Below, one piece after another: positions 1 to 9,084 of a stretch of 64,000 bases of DNA. Location of the stretch: positions 1 to 64,000 of the forward strand of contig JAQCBH010000006.1 in the NCBI GenBank assembly GCA_027621365.1. The letters run 5' to 3'. Within the stretch, counting starts at the first letter, position 1, and every line of letters begins with the position of its first letter. The translations under genes were made by a program, and so were the position numbers. This stretch comes from Bacteroidota bacterium (GTDB lineage Bacteria; Bacteroidota; Bacteroidia; NS11-12g; UBA955). The notes under the pieces were generated by a model. That model had not been told where the DNA came from. It made no database searches and worked only from the letters and a program-made list of their open reading frames with translations.

Positions 1-1
1 C

Positions 2-658
2 AACTTGGATTTGCGTTATCAAAACGAACCTGCCCGACACAAGTTGTTGGATATGATTGGTGATCTGGCTTTGGTCGGTATGCCCATTAAGGGTCAAATC
101 ATGGCCGCAAGACCGGGTCATGCCTCCAATGTGGCCTTTGCCAAAAAGATCAAGCAGGTGATGAAAAAGGAATTGCGCCGCAAACAAAGCGGTGTCCCTG
201 CTTACAACCCCAGCGAAAAACCCCTGTACACCACCAAAGAAGTGATGAAGCTTCTTCCCCATGCCCATCCCTTCTTGTTGGTGGATAAGGTGTTGTCGGT
301 CGATGAGACTTCGGTGGTCGGGGTGAAAAACATCACCTACGATCAGTACTTCTTCAATGGTCATTTTCCCGGAGACCCCATATTCCCAGGTGTTTTGCAG
401 ATCGAAGCCATGGCTCAGTGCGGTGGTATTTTGATTTTGAGCACCGTTGATGATCCCGAGAACTACGGCACGTATTTCTTGAAGATTGACAATGCCAAGT
501 TCAAGGACAAAGTGGTTCCTGGAGACACCTTGATCATGAAGTTGGAGTTGACCGAACCCGTTCGTCGTGGACTTTGCGTCATGAAAGGCCGCGCTTGGGT
601 GGGTGAAAAACTGGTATGTGAAGCCGAAATGATGGCCCAAGTCGTAAAAATATCCTAA
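2..658 (+). CDS. lpxC/fabZ: Bifunctional UDP-3-O-acyl-GlcNAc deacetylase / 3-hydroxyacyl-ACP dehydratase (LpxC-FabZ fusion), 3' part
   Basis: The 5' end lies outside the window; the frame is open from base 2. Seen: the first ~55 codons match the LpxC C-terminus (RHKLLDMIGDLALVG with the catalytic-region His, then PGHASNVAFAKK). From about codon 75 there is a complete FabZ hot-dog domain, with LLPHAHPFLLVD carrying the catalytic His and GHFPGDPIFPGVLQIEAMAQ carrying the catalytic Glu. Known: LpxC performs the committed deacetylation of lipid A synthesis and FabZ dehydrates 3-hydroxyacyl-ACP; the two are fused in Bacteroidetes. The fusion joins enzymes that draw on the same 3-hydroxyacyl-ACP pool. 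Two bases separate the stop from lpxA, so both are surely cotranscribed. Confidence 0.97.
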   Translation, partial: NLDLRYQNEPARHKLLDMIGDLALVGMPIKGQIMAARPGHASNVAFAKKIKQVMKKELRRKQSGVPAYNPSEKPLYTTKEVMKLLPHAHPFLLVDKVLSVDETSVVGVKNITYDQYFFNGHFPGDPIFPGVLQIEAMAQCGGILILSTVDDPENYGTYFLKIDNAKFKDKVVPGDTLIMKLELTEPVRRGLCVMKGRAWVGEKLVCEAEMMAQVVKIS

Positions 659-660
659 AC

Positions 661-1443
661 ATGATTCAACCCCTATCCTACGTTCATCCTACCGCTAAGA
701 TTGCCGAGGGTGTCGTTATTGACCCATTCGTCACCATTCACGGTGATGTAGAAATCGGAGAAGGTTCTCACATCATGTCAGGAGCGACCATTTTCAAGGG
801 AAGCCGAATTGGAAAAGGCGTTCGCGTGTTTCCTGGTGCTTCGATCGGCGCCATTCCTCAAGATTTGAAATTTGACGGTGAAGACAGCCTGACCATCATT
901 GGCGACAATTCTACGGTTCGCGAATACGTAACCATCAACAGAGGTACCAAGGCTTTGGGCTACACCAAAGTCGGCAAGAATGTATTGTTGATGGCTTATG
1001 TGCACTTGGCGCACGACTGTGTGGTTGGAGACAACTGCATCTTGGCCAATAGTGTTCAAGTGGCTGGTCACGTGACCATTGGCGATTGGGCCATTTTGGG
1101 CGGGGCGGCTTTGGTGCACCAGTTTGTCAAAGTGGGTCAACACTCCATGATCTCCGGCGGATCATTGGTTCGCAAAGACGTGCCTCCCTATACCAAAGCT
1201 GCTCGTGAACCCCTGAGTTACGAAGGTGTGAATTCCATCGGTTTGAGACGCCGCAATTTCAACGATGAAAAGATTCGCGAGATACAGGACATTTATAGAA
1301 CCTTGTTTGTCAAAGGACACAATGCCAGCAAGGCGATGAAAACCATCGAAACAGAATTTGCCCCCACTCCTGAGCGAGATGAGATCTTGCAATTCATCAG
1401 AGAATCGGATCGGGGCATCATGAAGGGCTATTTAGCAAAATGA
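661..1443 (+). CDS. lpxA: Acyl-ACP--UDP-N-acetylglucosamine O-acyltransferase
   Basis: 260 residues, the usual LpxA length. Seen: left-handed beta-helix hexapeptide repeats over residues ~5-190 ([LIV]-G-x4 pattern), the conserved HLAHDCVVGDN segment with the catalytic His, and a helical C-terminal domain from ~195. Known: LpxA transfers 3-hydroxyacyl from ACP to the 3-OH of UDP-GlcNAc in the cytoplasm, the first step of lipid A synthesis. It starts two bases after the lpxC/fabZ stop, and its TGA overlaps the ATG of the following ABC ATPase (ATGA), so the three genes form one transcript. Nothing unusual was noticed. Confidence 0.97.
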   Translation: MIQPLSYVHPTAKIAEGVVIDPFVTIHGDVEIGEGSHIMSGATIFKGSRIGKGVRVFPGASIGAIPQDLKFDGEDSLTIIGDNSTVREYVTINRGTKALGYTKVGKNVLLMAYVHLAHDCVVGDNCILANSVQVAGHVTIGDWAILGGAALVHQFVKVGQHSMISGGSLVRKDVPPYTKAAREPLSYEGVNSIGLRRRNFNDEKIREIQDIYRTLFVKGHNASKAMKTIETEFAPTPERDEILQFIRESDRGIMKGYLAK

Positions 1444-2087
1444 CCCTAGAACTTCGTTTGGACAATGCCGGAAAGAGCTTCTTGAATCAGTGGCTTTTTC
1501 GAGGTGTTTCCCAGCGATGGTTAGCCAAAAAAGGCAGTAGTTTGGCCATTTTGGGGGCCAATGGTTCGGGGAAGTCAACCATGACCTTGATGATGGCTGG
1601 TCAGTTGGTGCCCAGTGAAGGGTCGTGCAAATGGTTCGCAGGGCAGCAGGAGTGGCCCAGTCCCTTGGGGTGCTTATCTCTTTCTTCACCGGCTTTGGAA
1701 CTTCCAGAAGAATGGACCTTGACCGAGTGGTTTGAATTTCAAAACAAGGTGCTTCCATTTAGAAAGGGCTTCGATTTGACTAAGTTTATCGCTGATTGTC
1801 AATATAGCAACAAGGTGGCCAAAAAGCCCATTTCCACCTTTTCGTCAGGCATGAAACAGCGTGTGAAATTGGCTCTAGCGCTTTGGGCTGATGTACCTTT
1901 GTCTATCGTAGATGAACCCCTGACCAACTTGGATAAACAGGGTGAAGAATTGTACCGTTTGTGGGTTTCTGAGTGCCTTGAACATCAATCCATCATCGTA
2001 GCCTCCAACCGCCAAGAAGAATACTCCTTTTGCCAGGAGCACTGGCAGATTGGTTCTGAGGGATTGGTCGTTACGGCTGTATCATGA
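1440..2087 (+). CDS. ABC transporter ATP-binding protein, orphan ATPase in the lpx operon
   Basis: 215 residues with a single ABC nucleotide-binding domain. Seen: Walker A GANGSGKST (~39-47), signature SSGMKQR (~137-143) and Walker B LSIVDEPLTNLD. No membrane segments and no permease gene adjoin it. It overlaps lpxA by four bases (ATGA) and its 3' end overlaps the convergent FG-GAP gene by 17 bp. The substrate cannot be read from the sequence. Size and stand-alone state fit small exporters such as CcmA, and the ccm genes at 33.6-37.9 kb lack an ATPase, but that link is inference. A role in lipid or LPS export is the alternative suggested by the operon. Confidence 0.85.
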   Translation: MTLELRLDNAGKSFLNQWLFRGVSQRWLAKKGSSLAILGANGSGKSTMTLMMAGQLVPSEGSCKWFAGQQEWPSPLGCLSLSSPALELPEEWTLTEWFEFQNKVLPFRKGFDLTKFIADCQYSNKVAKKPISTFSSGMKQRVKLALALWADVPLSIVDEPLTNLDKQGEELYRLWVSECLEHQSIIVASNRQEEYSFCQEHWQIGSEGLVVTAVS

Positions 2088-4347
2088 TGATCGGCCAAGA
2101 AGCCTGAGTTTGGCCATTTGAAGCTTTCAAATAGTAAGCCCCTGCTTTTGCATCGGTTATCTGGATCAACAAGCTTCGCTCACCTGTTGCCATGTTCCCT
2201 GACCAGATTCTACGCCCCGTACAATCCCATAATTCAAGCGATAAGCGGTTCGCTGCATCTTCGCGCTCCAATAGGAATATCCCACTGTGTGGGTTGGGGA
2301 AAACGCGAACCTGTACTGGCTTTTTCAAACTTTGGGTAGCAGAAATCTGTCGCCCTTGATTGCTTTTGGCCAATCCAATCCCGCCTCTGCCGTTGCCGTA
2401 AATCAACTCAGGAATAGAATCGGCATCCAAATCGACGGCCTCGCCAATGACTCGAAACCCAAATGAAGGCACAGTGGAATCGCCTCCCAAAGCGGCTTCA
2501 AACAGCCATTGGGTGTTGGGCAATAATGAATCTGTTATTGCGTGACCTTCTATGCTGTAACGGTATATCAAACCTTGGGCAGTACCTAGGATCAATTCTT
2601 CTTGGCCATCAAAATCCAAATCAGCGATGCGGGGAACCGCATAGCCGAATGACAAGAATCCAGGAGGTTCGCGGTCGGTTTTCCATTCGTTTGCACGAAC
2701 GCCCCAGGCTGATTGGCTGACGCGGGTAAATGATTGTGCATTTCCTTGCTCAAAGGCAGAGATTTTGCCGTTGTAGTATCCCACCAAAATGTCTGTTTTG
2801 CCATCACCTGAGAAATCGTGCATGCACGGAGCTGCATTCACCACATCGAACCCAACAGGATAAGCGCCTAAGGGAAGGCCAGAATAAACAAATTGGGGTT
2901 TTTGGCCTGTAGCAGCGTCGTTTTTTAACCAGTGAACCTGACCATTCCCCAAGCCTATGAGCATGTCCCAATCGCCGTCGTTGTCCAAATCACCCGTGCA
3001 GGGAATCATTTCTGACCAAGCCGAATCCGACAGATTCAAATAGTCGGTATTCATCAATTTGAGTGCATAATCAGGGGCTCCCAAATTTTCAAACAGGTAG
3101 AGACGATCAGCCAGACCTTGAGTTTTGGAAAAATCGCCATTGCTAGCCACCACAATGTCCAAATCGCCATCTCCATCAGCGTCGATGGAACAGGGTGCTG
3201 TTCGAGCACCCAAATCCAAACGTTCAGAAGCCATGAAATCATGGGTTTGCAAAGACCATTTCGTTTCCTTCCCCACCAATAAACCTTTGTAAAAACTCAC
3301 TTGATGGGTTTCCTGCACATCAGCGCTTCCATTGGGAGCAATCAGCAAATCGCGAACTCCATCCCCATCGGCATCGGCCAAATATCCGGCTGGAAAAATG
3401 AATTCATGGAAATCCTCACCGTTTTTAAACGGAAACAAGGTGTCGACCGCAATCATGGTGTCGTAGTAGTTCCCGAAGTCCAAACGGCCGTTTTCCAAGT
3501 AAGTAAAGCGTTTGAAGCCAATGTTGGAAATGACCATCTCCATATCACCATCGCCGTCTTTGTCGTACAAGAAACAGGAGCTCCCACCCGCATGACGAGG
3601 AGTCAGTTTGTTTTGATAAGGACATTCCCCGAGCAAAACACTGTTATCAAATCCCTCATTGAAATATCCAAAGCATACATCCATGACTTGGAATTCAAAG
3701 GTGTCTGAACTCCAGTTCTTTTCGGCTCTTACATCACGAAATTCCGTATAGGTCAGATTCCATGGGTCGTATTTCACGATGTCCAGGTCTCCATCTCCAT
3801 CAATATCGACGATGTCTGGCATATCGGTATTGGAAAAGGACAACAGGTTGTGCAAAATGAAAAAGGTACTGTCGTATTGATTGCGGTAAAACTGAGGGCC
3901 GGCTTCGCCGTAGGTATTCAATCGAATCTCAAACTGAGGAACGCTGTCTGAAGCGCCGGTTTTGTTCATGTAGATGAAGAGGTCTCCACTCTCGCTCAAG
4001 GTAAAAACATCCAATTTCTGGTCGCTGTTCAAATCAGCCAACTTGTAGAAATAATACCCACTTGGAAAGGCTCTTGAATAGCGCATATCCCAAACCAACT
4101 GACCCTTTTCGTCGCGAATCCATGTTTCCAGATGGTTGTCGTATCGATCAAATACCAGCATGTCAGATCGGCCATCTTGATTGATGTCCATGCTTTGGAA
4201 TTGGGGACTGTTCCAGCCTCCTGTCAATGGCTGTCCCACCCTGGAGCCGTTGACATCAATGGGGTATTGCTTTTGAACGCGGAAAGCAGGTTGTGCCTGA
4301 AGGGCAATTCCAACCAGTGAAAGTAAGGTTATGAGCAGCTTACGCAT
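2071..4347 (-). CDS. Secreted FG-GAP/VCBS-repeat protein with T9SS C-terminal sorting domain
   Basis: 758 residues. Seen: an N-terminal signal peptide (LLITLLSLVGIALQAQ). Many calcium-loop FG-GAP/VCBS repeats follow, recognisable as DxDxDGxxD motifs (DINQDGRSD, DIDGDGDLDI, DADGDGDLDI, DLDNDGDWD, DFSGDGKTD), folding as a beta-propeller. The C-terminus (last ~80 residues) has VRVFPNPHSGIF, typical of a type IX secretion sorting domain (type A). The product is therefore exported through the Sec pathway and then T9SS to the surface or medium. Its ligand is unknown. Eight bases upstream lies TAACTTAG, one mismatch from the TAnnTTTG box. It is convergent with, and overlaps, the ABC ATPase gene. Confidence 0.92.
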   Translation of the reverse strand: MRKLLITLLSLVGIALQAQPAFRVQKQYPIDVNGSRVGQPLTGGWNSPQFQSMDINQDGRSDMLVFDRYDNHLETWIRDEKGQLVWDMRYSRAFPSGYYFYKLADLNSDQKLDVFTLSESGDLFIYMNKTGASDSVPQFEIRLNTYGEAGPQFYRNQYDSTFFILHNLLSFSNTDMPDIVDIDGDGDLDIVKYDPWNLTYTEFRDVRAEKNWSSDTFEFQVMDVCFGYFNEGFDNSVLLGECPYQNKLTPRHAGGSSCFLYDKDGDGDMEMVISNIGFKRFTYLENGRLDFGNYYDTMIAVDTLFPFKNGEDFHEFIFPAGYLADADGDGVRDLLIAPNGSADVQETHQVSFYKGLLVGKETKWSLQTHDFMASERLDLGARTAPCSIDADGDGDLDIVVASNGDFSKTQGLADRLYLFENLGAPDYALKLMNTDYLNLSDSAWSEMIPCTGDLDNDGDWDMLIGLGNGQVHWLKNDAATGQKPQFVYSGLPLGAYPVGFDVVNAAPCMHDFSGDGKTDILVGYYNGKISAFEQGNAQSFTRVSQSAWGVRANEWKTDREPPGFLSFGYAVPRIADLDFDGQEELILGTAQGLIYRYSIEGHAITDSLLPNTQWLFEAALGGDSTVPSFGFRVIGEAVDLDADSIPELIYGNGRGGIGLAKSNQGRQISATQSLKKPVQVRVFPNPHSGIFLLEREDAANRLSLELWDCTGRRIWSGNMATGERSLLIQITDAKAGAYYLKASNGQTQASWPIIMIQP

Positions 4348-4366
4348 TGGACATCTAAGTTAAGTG

Positions 4367-4400
4367 TTGATGGGCAATCTTTCTAGACGACCTACCTTTG
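4367..4400 (+). promoter_or_regulatory. Bacteroidetes-type promoter of murF
   Basis: TTG at 4367-4369, a 23-base spacer, then TACCTTTG at 4393-4400, an exact match to the known Bacteroidetes -7 consensus TAnnTTTG. Only four bases separate the box from the murF ATG, so the transcript is predicted to begin at or next to the start codon. The spacer is at the long end of the usual range. Confidence 0.6.
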
Positions 4401-4404
4401 AAGT

Positions 4405-5721
4405 ATGATCGCTACTCCTATTGACCGCATTTACGAACAACTCGTTTCCTGTGGCTTGGAATATTGTACAGACAGCCGTTCCATCACGGTAGGTTCGTTT
4501 TTCTTTTGTCTGCGGGGTGAGCGATTTGATGCCAACGATTTAGTGGCTGAAATTTTGGAAAAAGGAGCCTCTTATGTAGTGACCGACAATCCCGAATTTC
4601 ATGGTCATGATTCCGTTTTCTGGGTAGAAGATTCCCTGGTGGCTTTTCAGCATGTTGCGGCCTTTCATGCGGCTCAATTGAACATTCAGTTTGTAGCTAT
4701 CGGAGGAAGCAACGGCAAGACATCGACCAAAGAATTGGTTCATCGTGTTTTAGCGTTGAAATACAAAGTTTACGCTACTCCAGGCAATTTCAACAATCAT
4801 GTTGGAGTTCCCATGACCTTGTTGGCCTTGAGAGAGAAACACGATGTCGCTGTGGTAGAATTGGGTACCAATCACCCTGGGGAGATGAAAGAATTGTGTG
4901 CCTTGTTCGCTCCTCAAATTGGGGTCATTACCAACATTGGTAAGGAGCATTTGGAAGGATTTGGCACGGTTGAGGCTGTCGCTCGCGAGGAAAGCGAATT
5001 GTATTTGAGATTGCAAGAGTGCGGAGGCAAAGCCATGGTCAATGCTGACGATGCCTGGTTGGAAAACATGTCCAAGCGCTTGACCCATCTCACTCGTTTT
5101 TCCATTGCCCATGATACCGCATCGATTCAGGGTCGGGTTTTGAAGGCCATGCCACAATTGGAATTTGAATTGATCGTAAAGGGCCAGTCGGTCGGTGCAT
5201 TTCAAGCCGAATTGGGAGGTTCATACAACTTGTACAACATGTTGGCGGCCATTTCGGTGGGTTTGGAGATGGGGATTGATGCCCGTCAAGCCGCTGAGCA
5301 GTGTTGTTCGTATGTTCCCACCAACAATCGCTCCCAGTGGATAGAGACGCCCAAGACTCAGGTTTATTTAGATGCCTACAACGCCAATCCTAGCAGCATG
5401 AGAGCCTCTTTGGCAGATTTCATGACCTTGGACGGAAGCAAGGCCATTCTCTTGGGAGATATGTTCGAATTGGGGGAAACCGAGATTCAGGAGCACAAAG
5501 AACTATTGGAATGGCTGTGGGAACAGGCCCCCTGTGACCTGTATCTGTGTGGTCCACGTTTTAAAAAGGCGGCTGGCTCCTTCCCCATGGTCTTTGATTC
5601 AGCTGATGCATTATTGGCTTGGTTGGATACGCATCCCATCGATGCTCAGTATGCCTTTATCAAAGGTTCTCGGGGCATGAAAATGGAAAAGGCCCTGGAG
5701 CATTTCCAAGGCCTTTCGTAA
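4405..5721 (+). CDS. murF: UDP-N-acetylmuramoyl-tripeptide--D-alanyl-D-alanine ligase
   Basis: 438 residues, normal for MurF. Seen: Mur ligase N-terminal domain (TDSRSITVGSFFFCLRG), ATP-binding GGSNGKTSTKE (~98-108), central ELGTNHPGEM and ITNIGKEHLEGFG, and C-terminal domain with DAYNANPSSMRASL and LGDMFELG. Known: it adds D-Ala-D-Ala to the UDP-MurNAc-tripeptide in the cytoplasm, the last soluble step of peptidoglycan precursor synthesis. It stands alone between a divergent secreted-protein gene and the convergent nuo operon, with its own promoter four bases upstream. It is outside the usual dcw/mur cluster. Confidence 0.96.
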   Translation: MIATPIDRIYEQLVSCGLEYCTDSRSITVGSFFFCLRGERFDANDLVAEILEKGASYVVTDNPEFHGHDSVFWVEDSLVAFQHVAAFHAAQLNIQFVAIGGSNGKTSTKELVHRVLALKYKVYATPGNFNNHVGVPMTLLALREKHDVAVVELGTNHPGEMKELCALFAPQIGVITNIGKEHLEGFGTVEAVAREESELYLRLQECGGKAMVNADDAWLENMSKRLTHLTRFSIAHDTASIQGRVLKAMPQLEFELIVKGQSVGAFQAELGGSYNLYNMLAAISVGLEMGIDARQAAEQCCSYVPTNNRSQWIETPKTQVYLDAYNANPSSMRASLADFMTLDGSKAILLGDMFELGETEIQEHKELLEWLWEQAPCDLYLCGPRFKKAAGSFPMVFDSADALLAWLDTHPIDAQYAFIKGSRGMKMEKALEHFQGLS

Positions 5722-5738
5722 GAAAAGTATTTCAGGTC

Positions 5739-6761
5739 TTAAGCCAAGAACAACATTACGGCTCCCGTGAGCAGCATGTTGACAATGGCCAAAGGAATCA
5801 ATCCTTTCCAGCCCAAGTGCATCAATTGATCGTAGCGGAATCGGGGCAAGGTCCAACGAATCCACATGAATACGAAGATGAAGAAGATCACTTTGGCAAA
5901 CATGACGGCAATTTGAGCTACCGCTAACAGGGTTGGGTTGGCAATCAAATCCAAGCCGGGGAAGTTGTAACCGCCCAAGTATACGGTCGCCATCAGCGCA
6001 CTCGAAACGAACATGTTGATGTATTCGGCAAACAAATAGAAACCCAACTTCATGGAGGAATATTCTACGTTGTAACCACCGATGAGTTCGGTTTCGCACT
6101 CTGCCATGTCAAAGGGAGCACGGTTGCACTCAGCCAAGGCACAGGTAAAGAAGATGATGAATCCCAAAGGCTGATACCAAATGTTCCAGTTCAACCCCTG
6201 TTGCTGTTCGACAATTTCTTTCAAGCTCAAAGTTCCGCTCATCATGATGACAGCGATCAAAGCTAGACCCATGCTCAACTCGTAACTGATCATTTGGGCA
6301 CTGGCGCGAATGGCACCGAACAAGGAGTATTTGTTGTTGGAAGCCCAGCCGCCAATCATGATTCCGTATACACCAATGGAAACGATTCCAACGATATAAA
6401 GAACACCGATGTTGATATCGGCTACTTGAAGGCTCACCAAACGGTCTCCAATCGGCAAGGTATCTCCCCAGGGAATGACCGCACTGGTGATGCATGCCGT
6501 TACCATGGCCAATCCCGGACCTAGAATGAACATCCAACGCTCGGAGTTTTTCGGAATCAATTCTTCCTTGAAAAACAATTTACCGGCATCGGCTAGAGGT
6601 TGCAATACACCAAATGGGCCCGCACGATCAGGACCAATGCGATCTTGGAAGAAAGCGGCAATCTTGCGTTCTCCGTAAGTCATGTAGGCAGCCATTCCCA
6701 AGGTGATGGCCGTCAAAATCAAGACGAAAACCGATTTTTCAATTAACAGTGCTGCGTCCAT
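5739..6761 (-). CDS. nuoH: NADH-quinone oxidoreductase subunit H
   Basis: 340 residues with about eight hydrophobic segments. Seen: family signatures RIGPDRAGPFGVLQPLADAGKLFFKE is recognisable as RIGPDRAGPFG plus LADAGKLFFKE near residues 40-66, and CALAECNRAPFDMAECETEL at the quinone-site loop. Known: NuoH (ND1-like) forms the membrane anchor and much of the quinone-binding pocket of complex I. Its start codon shares one base with the nuoG stop. It is the last gene of this nuo operon: nuoI-N do not follow, and the convergent murF ends 17 bp away. Confidence 0.96.
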   Translation of the reverse strand: MDAALLIEKSVFVLILTAITLGMAAYMTYGERKIAAFFQDRIGPDRAGPFGVLQPLADAGKLFFKEELIPKNSERWMFILGPGLAMVTACITSAVIPWGDTLPIGDRLVSLQVADINIGVLYIVGIVSIGVYGIMIGGWASNNKYSLFGAIRASAQMISYELSMGLALIAVIMMSGTLSLKEIVEQQQGLNWNIWYQPLGFIIFFTCALAECNRAPFDMAECETELIGGYNVEYSSMKLGFYLFAEYINMFVSSALMATVYLGGYNFPGLDLIANPTLLAVAQIAVMFAKVIFFIFVFMWIRWTLPRFRYDQLMHLGWKGLIPLAIVNMLLTGAVMLFLA

Positions 6762-7729
6762 TAGGCTTTGTTCAATAAGGGTGTGTGTTCAGGAGCCGTT
6801 TGCTCGTAATGTCCAGCTGAAATGACCGATGATCTCTCGATTTTTCGAGGGCCTTCGACGTTCCACTGGCTCAAGTCTTTTTTGTCGAAGCGACATTCGT
6901 TGCAGATGAACTCGGTTACTTCGCCGTTCTCGTCTTTGCGACCGGTTACTCGAGCAATTTCATTGCCGACCATCCACAATACCGCCTTGCCACTGCATTT
7001 GCTGCATTCGCAGTTGGCGTCCATGGGTTTGGTGTACCATACGCGTGATCGGAAACGGAAAGTTTTATCGGTCAGCGCACCTACTGGACACACATCAATG
7101 ACGTTTCCAATGAAGTCGTTTTCCAAGGATTTCTCGATGAAGGTTCCGATTTCAGCAGCGTCACCACGGTGCAAAACCCCGTGTTCGCGTTTGTCAGTCA
7201 ATTGATTGGCTGTGTGGACACACCGATAACACATGATGCAACGAGTCATGTGAAGCTGAATATAGGGTCCAATATCGATCTTGTCGAACTCGCGACGTTT
7301 GAATTCGTAGCGGGTTTTGGACTTGCCGTGTTCGAAAGCCAAATCTTGCAATTTGCATTCTCCGGCTTGGTCGCAAACGGGGCAATCCAAGGGGTGGTTC
7401 AGCAACAAGAATTCAACGACTCCACCTCGCGCATCGACCACGCGCTCAGAGGTTTTGTTTTTGACTTCCATTCCGTCCATGACGGTTGTGCTGCAGGAAG
7501 CGACCAATTTGGGCATGGGACGAGGGTCCTTTTCAGAACCTTTCGAAACTTCAACCAAACAGGTGCGGCATTTGCCGCCACTACCCTTTAAGCTGCTATA
7601 ATAACACATGGCGGGAGGAACTACTTCCCCACCTATTTGCCTGGCGGCATTCAATATAGTCGTACCTGGCGCTACCTGAATGGTTTTGCCGTCAATGGTG
7701 ACCGAAACTGTTTCTGGATTCTCTGACAT
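6761..7729 (-). CDS. nuoG: NADH-quinone oxidoreductase subunit G, short Bacteroidetes form
   Basis: 322 residues. Seen: N-terminal 2Fe-2S ferredoxin domain (MCYYSSLKGSGGKCRTC), HPLDCPVCDQAGECKLQD for the His/Cys-ligated cluster, CIMCYRCVHTA and DVCPVGAL for the next 4Fe-4S cluster. A further Cys-rich stretch follows (CECSKC ... FICNEC), resembling the start of the Mo/W bis-MGD region. The large molybdopterin-oxidoreductase-like C-terminal domain of E. coli NuoG is absent; the protein stops about 60 residues after this stretch. The short form is common in Flavobacteriia, so it is probably functional rather than truncated by mutation. It starts two bases after the nuoF stop. Confidence 0.93.
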   Translation of the reverse strand: MSENPETVSVTIDGKTIQVAPGTTILNAARQIGGEVVPPAMCYYSSLKGSGGKCRTCLVEVSKGSEKDPRPMPKLVASCSTTVMDGMEVKNKTSERVVDARGGVVEFLLLNHPLDCPVCDQAGECKLQDLAFEHGKSKTRYEFKRREFDKIDIGPYIQLHMTRCIMCYRCVHTANQLTDKREHGVLHRGDAAEIGTFIEKSLENDFIGNVIDVCPVGALTDKTFRFRSRVWYTKPMDANCECSKCSGKAVLWMVGNEIARVTGRKDENGEVTEFICNECRFDKKDLSQWNVEGPRKIERSSVISAGHYEQTAPEHTPLLNKA

Positions 7730-7731
7730 GC

Positions 7732-9084
7732 TTATGCGGGTTGTGCGTCAAATGTTTTTTCTGTGACCAAGCCGTAATTGCGCTCTTGGCTCAGTTTGGG
7801 TTCGTTGATGTGCCATTCAAATTCTTCTCTGAAGTGGCGTATAGCGGCAGCTACGGGCCAGGCGGCTGCATCGCCCAAGGGGCAAATGGTATTTCCTTCG
7901 ATTTTGCGCTGAATGTCCCAAAGCAAATCAATGTCTTCCATCGTGCCATGGCCCTCTTCGATGCGGTGCAGTACTTTTTCCATCCAACCGGTTCCTTCAC
8001 GGCAAGGACTGCATTGCCCGCAGCTCTCGTGGTGATAGAAACGGCTAAAGTTCCAAGTATTGCGTACGATGCATTGGTCTTCGTCGTATACGATGAAACC
8101 ACCAGAACCCAACATGGATCCGGTAGCGAAACCGCCATCAGCCAAGCTTTCATAGCTCATCAAACGGGGCTCACCAGCCGCTGTTTTGCAAATCAAGTAA
8201 TGGGGCAATACAGGAACCGAAGAACCTCCAGGGATCAAGGCCTTCAGGCGCTTGCCGTTTTTGATTCCCCCGCAGTATTCTTCACTGTAAATGAACTCTT
8301 CAACCGGTAGGCCCAATTCAATTTCGTAAACGCCAGGTTTGTTGATGTTTCCACTGGCTGAAATCAATTTGGTTCCAGTGCTTCGGCCAATTCCAATGGC
8401 TGCGTAAGCATCTCCGCCATGCTGAATGATGGGTACAACGGCTGCAATGGTTTCTACGTTGTTGACCACTGTGGGACGCTGCCACAAACCTTTTACCGCA
8501 GGAAACGGTGGCTTCATGCGGGGATTGCCTCGTTTGCCTTCCAATGATTCAATCAAGGCCGTCTCCTCTCCACAGATATAAGCACCTGCACCCGGAGTGA
8601 TCGCCAAGTCCAAATCAAAGCCGGAGCCCATGATGTTTTTGCCCAACCAACCATTGGCATAGGCTTCTGCAATGGCTTGCTCCACGATGCGCATGACGAA
8701 CATGTATTCACCGCGTATATATATGTACGATTGGTTGGCACCCAAAGCGTAGGAGGAAAGAATCATGCCTTCGATCAATAAATGAGGGATTTTTTCCATC
8801 AAATAGCGATCCTTGAAAGTGCCGGGCTCTGATTCATCGGCATTGCACAATAAATGGCGAGGAACACCATCGGGTTTGGCCAAGAAGCTCCACTTCATCC
8901 CGGTTGGGAAACCGGCTCCGCCTCGACCGCGCAAGCCTGATTTTTTCACTTCTTCCACCACGTCGTCAGACGACATGCCTTTCAAAGCCTTTTCAACGGC
9001 TTGGTATCCGCCTTGTTTGCGGTAAACGTCGTAAGTGCGAATGCCTTCGACGTCAATATGCTCTAATAGGAGTTTCTTGCTCAT
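7732..9084 (-). CDS. nuoF: NADH-quinone oxidoreductase subunit F
   Basis: 450 residues. Seen: RGRGGAGFPTGMKW (~53-66, FMN/NADH binding), GAGAYICGEETALIESLEG, and the C-terminal cluster motif CGQCSPCREGTGW with a later Cys (NTICPLGDAAAWP) ligating the N3 4Fe-4S cluster. Known: NuoF oxidises NADH and passes electrons through FMN into the Fe-S chain of complex I. Its ATG overlaps the nuoE stop by four bases (ATGA), and nuoG follows after two bases. No anomalies were seen. Confidence 0.97.
   Translation of the reverse strand: MSKKLLLEHIDVEGIRTYDVYRKQGGYQAVEKALKGMSSDDVVEEVKKSGLRGRGGAGFPTGMKWSFLAKPDGVPRHLLCNADESEPGTFKDRYLMEKIPHLLIEGMILSSYALGANQSYIYIRGEYMFVMRIVEQAIAEAYANGWLGKNIMGSGFDLDLAITPGAGAYICGEETALIESLEGKRGNPRMKPPFPAVKGLWQRPTVVNNVETIAAVVPIIQHGGDAYAAIGIGRSTGTKLISASGNINKPGVYEIELGLPVEEFIYSEEYCGGIKNGKRLKALIPGGSSVPVLPHYLICKTAAGEPRLMSYESLADGGFATGSMLGSGGFIVYDEDQCIVRNTWNFSRFYHHESCGQCSPCREGTGWMEKVLHRIEEGHGTMEDIDLLWDIQRKIEGNTICPLGDAAAWPVAAAIRHFREEFEWHINEPKLSQERNYGLVTEKTFDAQPA

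Noticed and set aside
778-1143. 121-codon open frame antisense to lpxA
   Set aside because: It is a shadow of the hexapeptide repeats, with no start context and no homology signs.
5688-5716. Inverted repeat AAAGGCC / GGCCTTT at the end of murF as a terminator
   Set aside because: It lies inside the coding region with a 15-base loop and no following T-run, so it is weak evidence for termination.
6761-7729. nuoG as a pseudogene because it is a third of the E. coli length
   Set aside because: The frame is clean, all N-terminal cluster ligands are present and it is embedded between intact nuo genes; the short form is known in this group.
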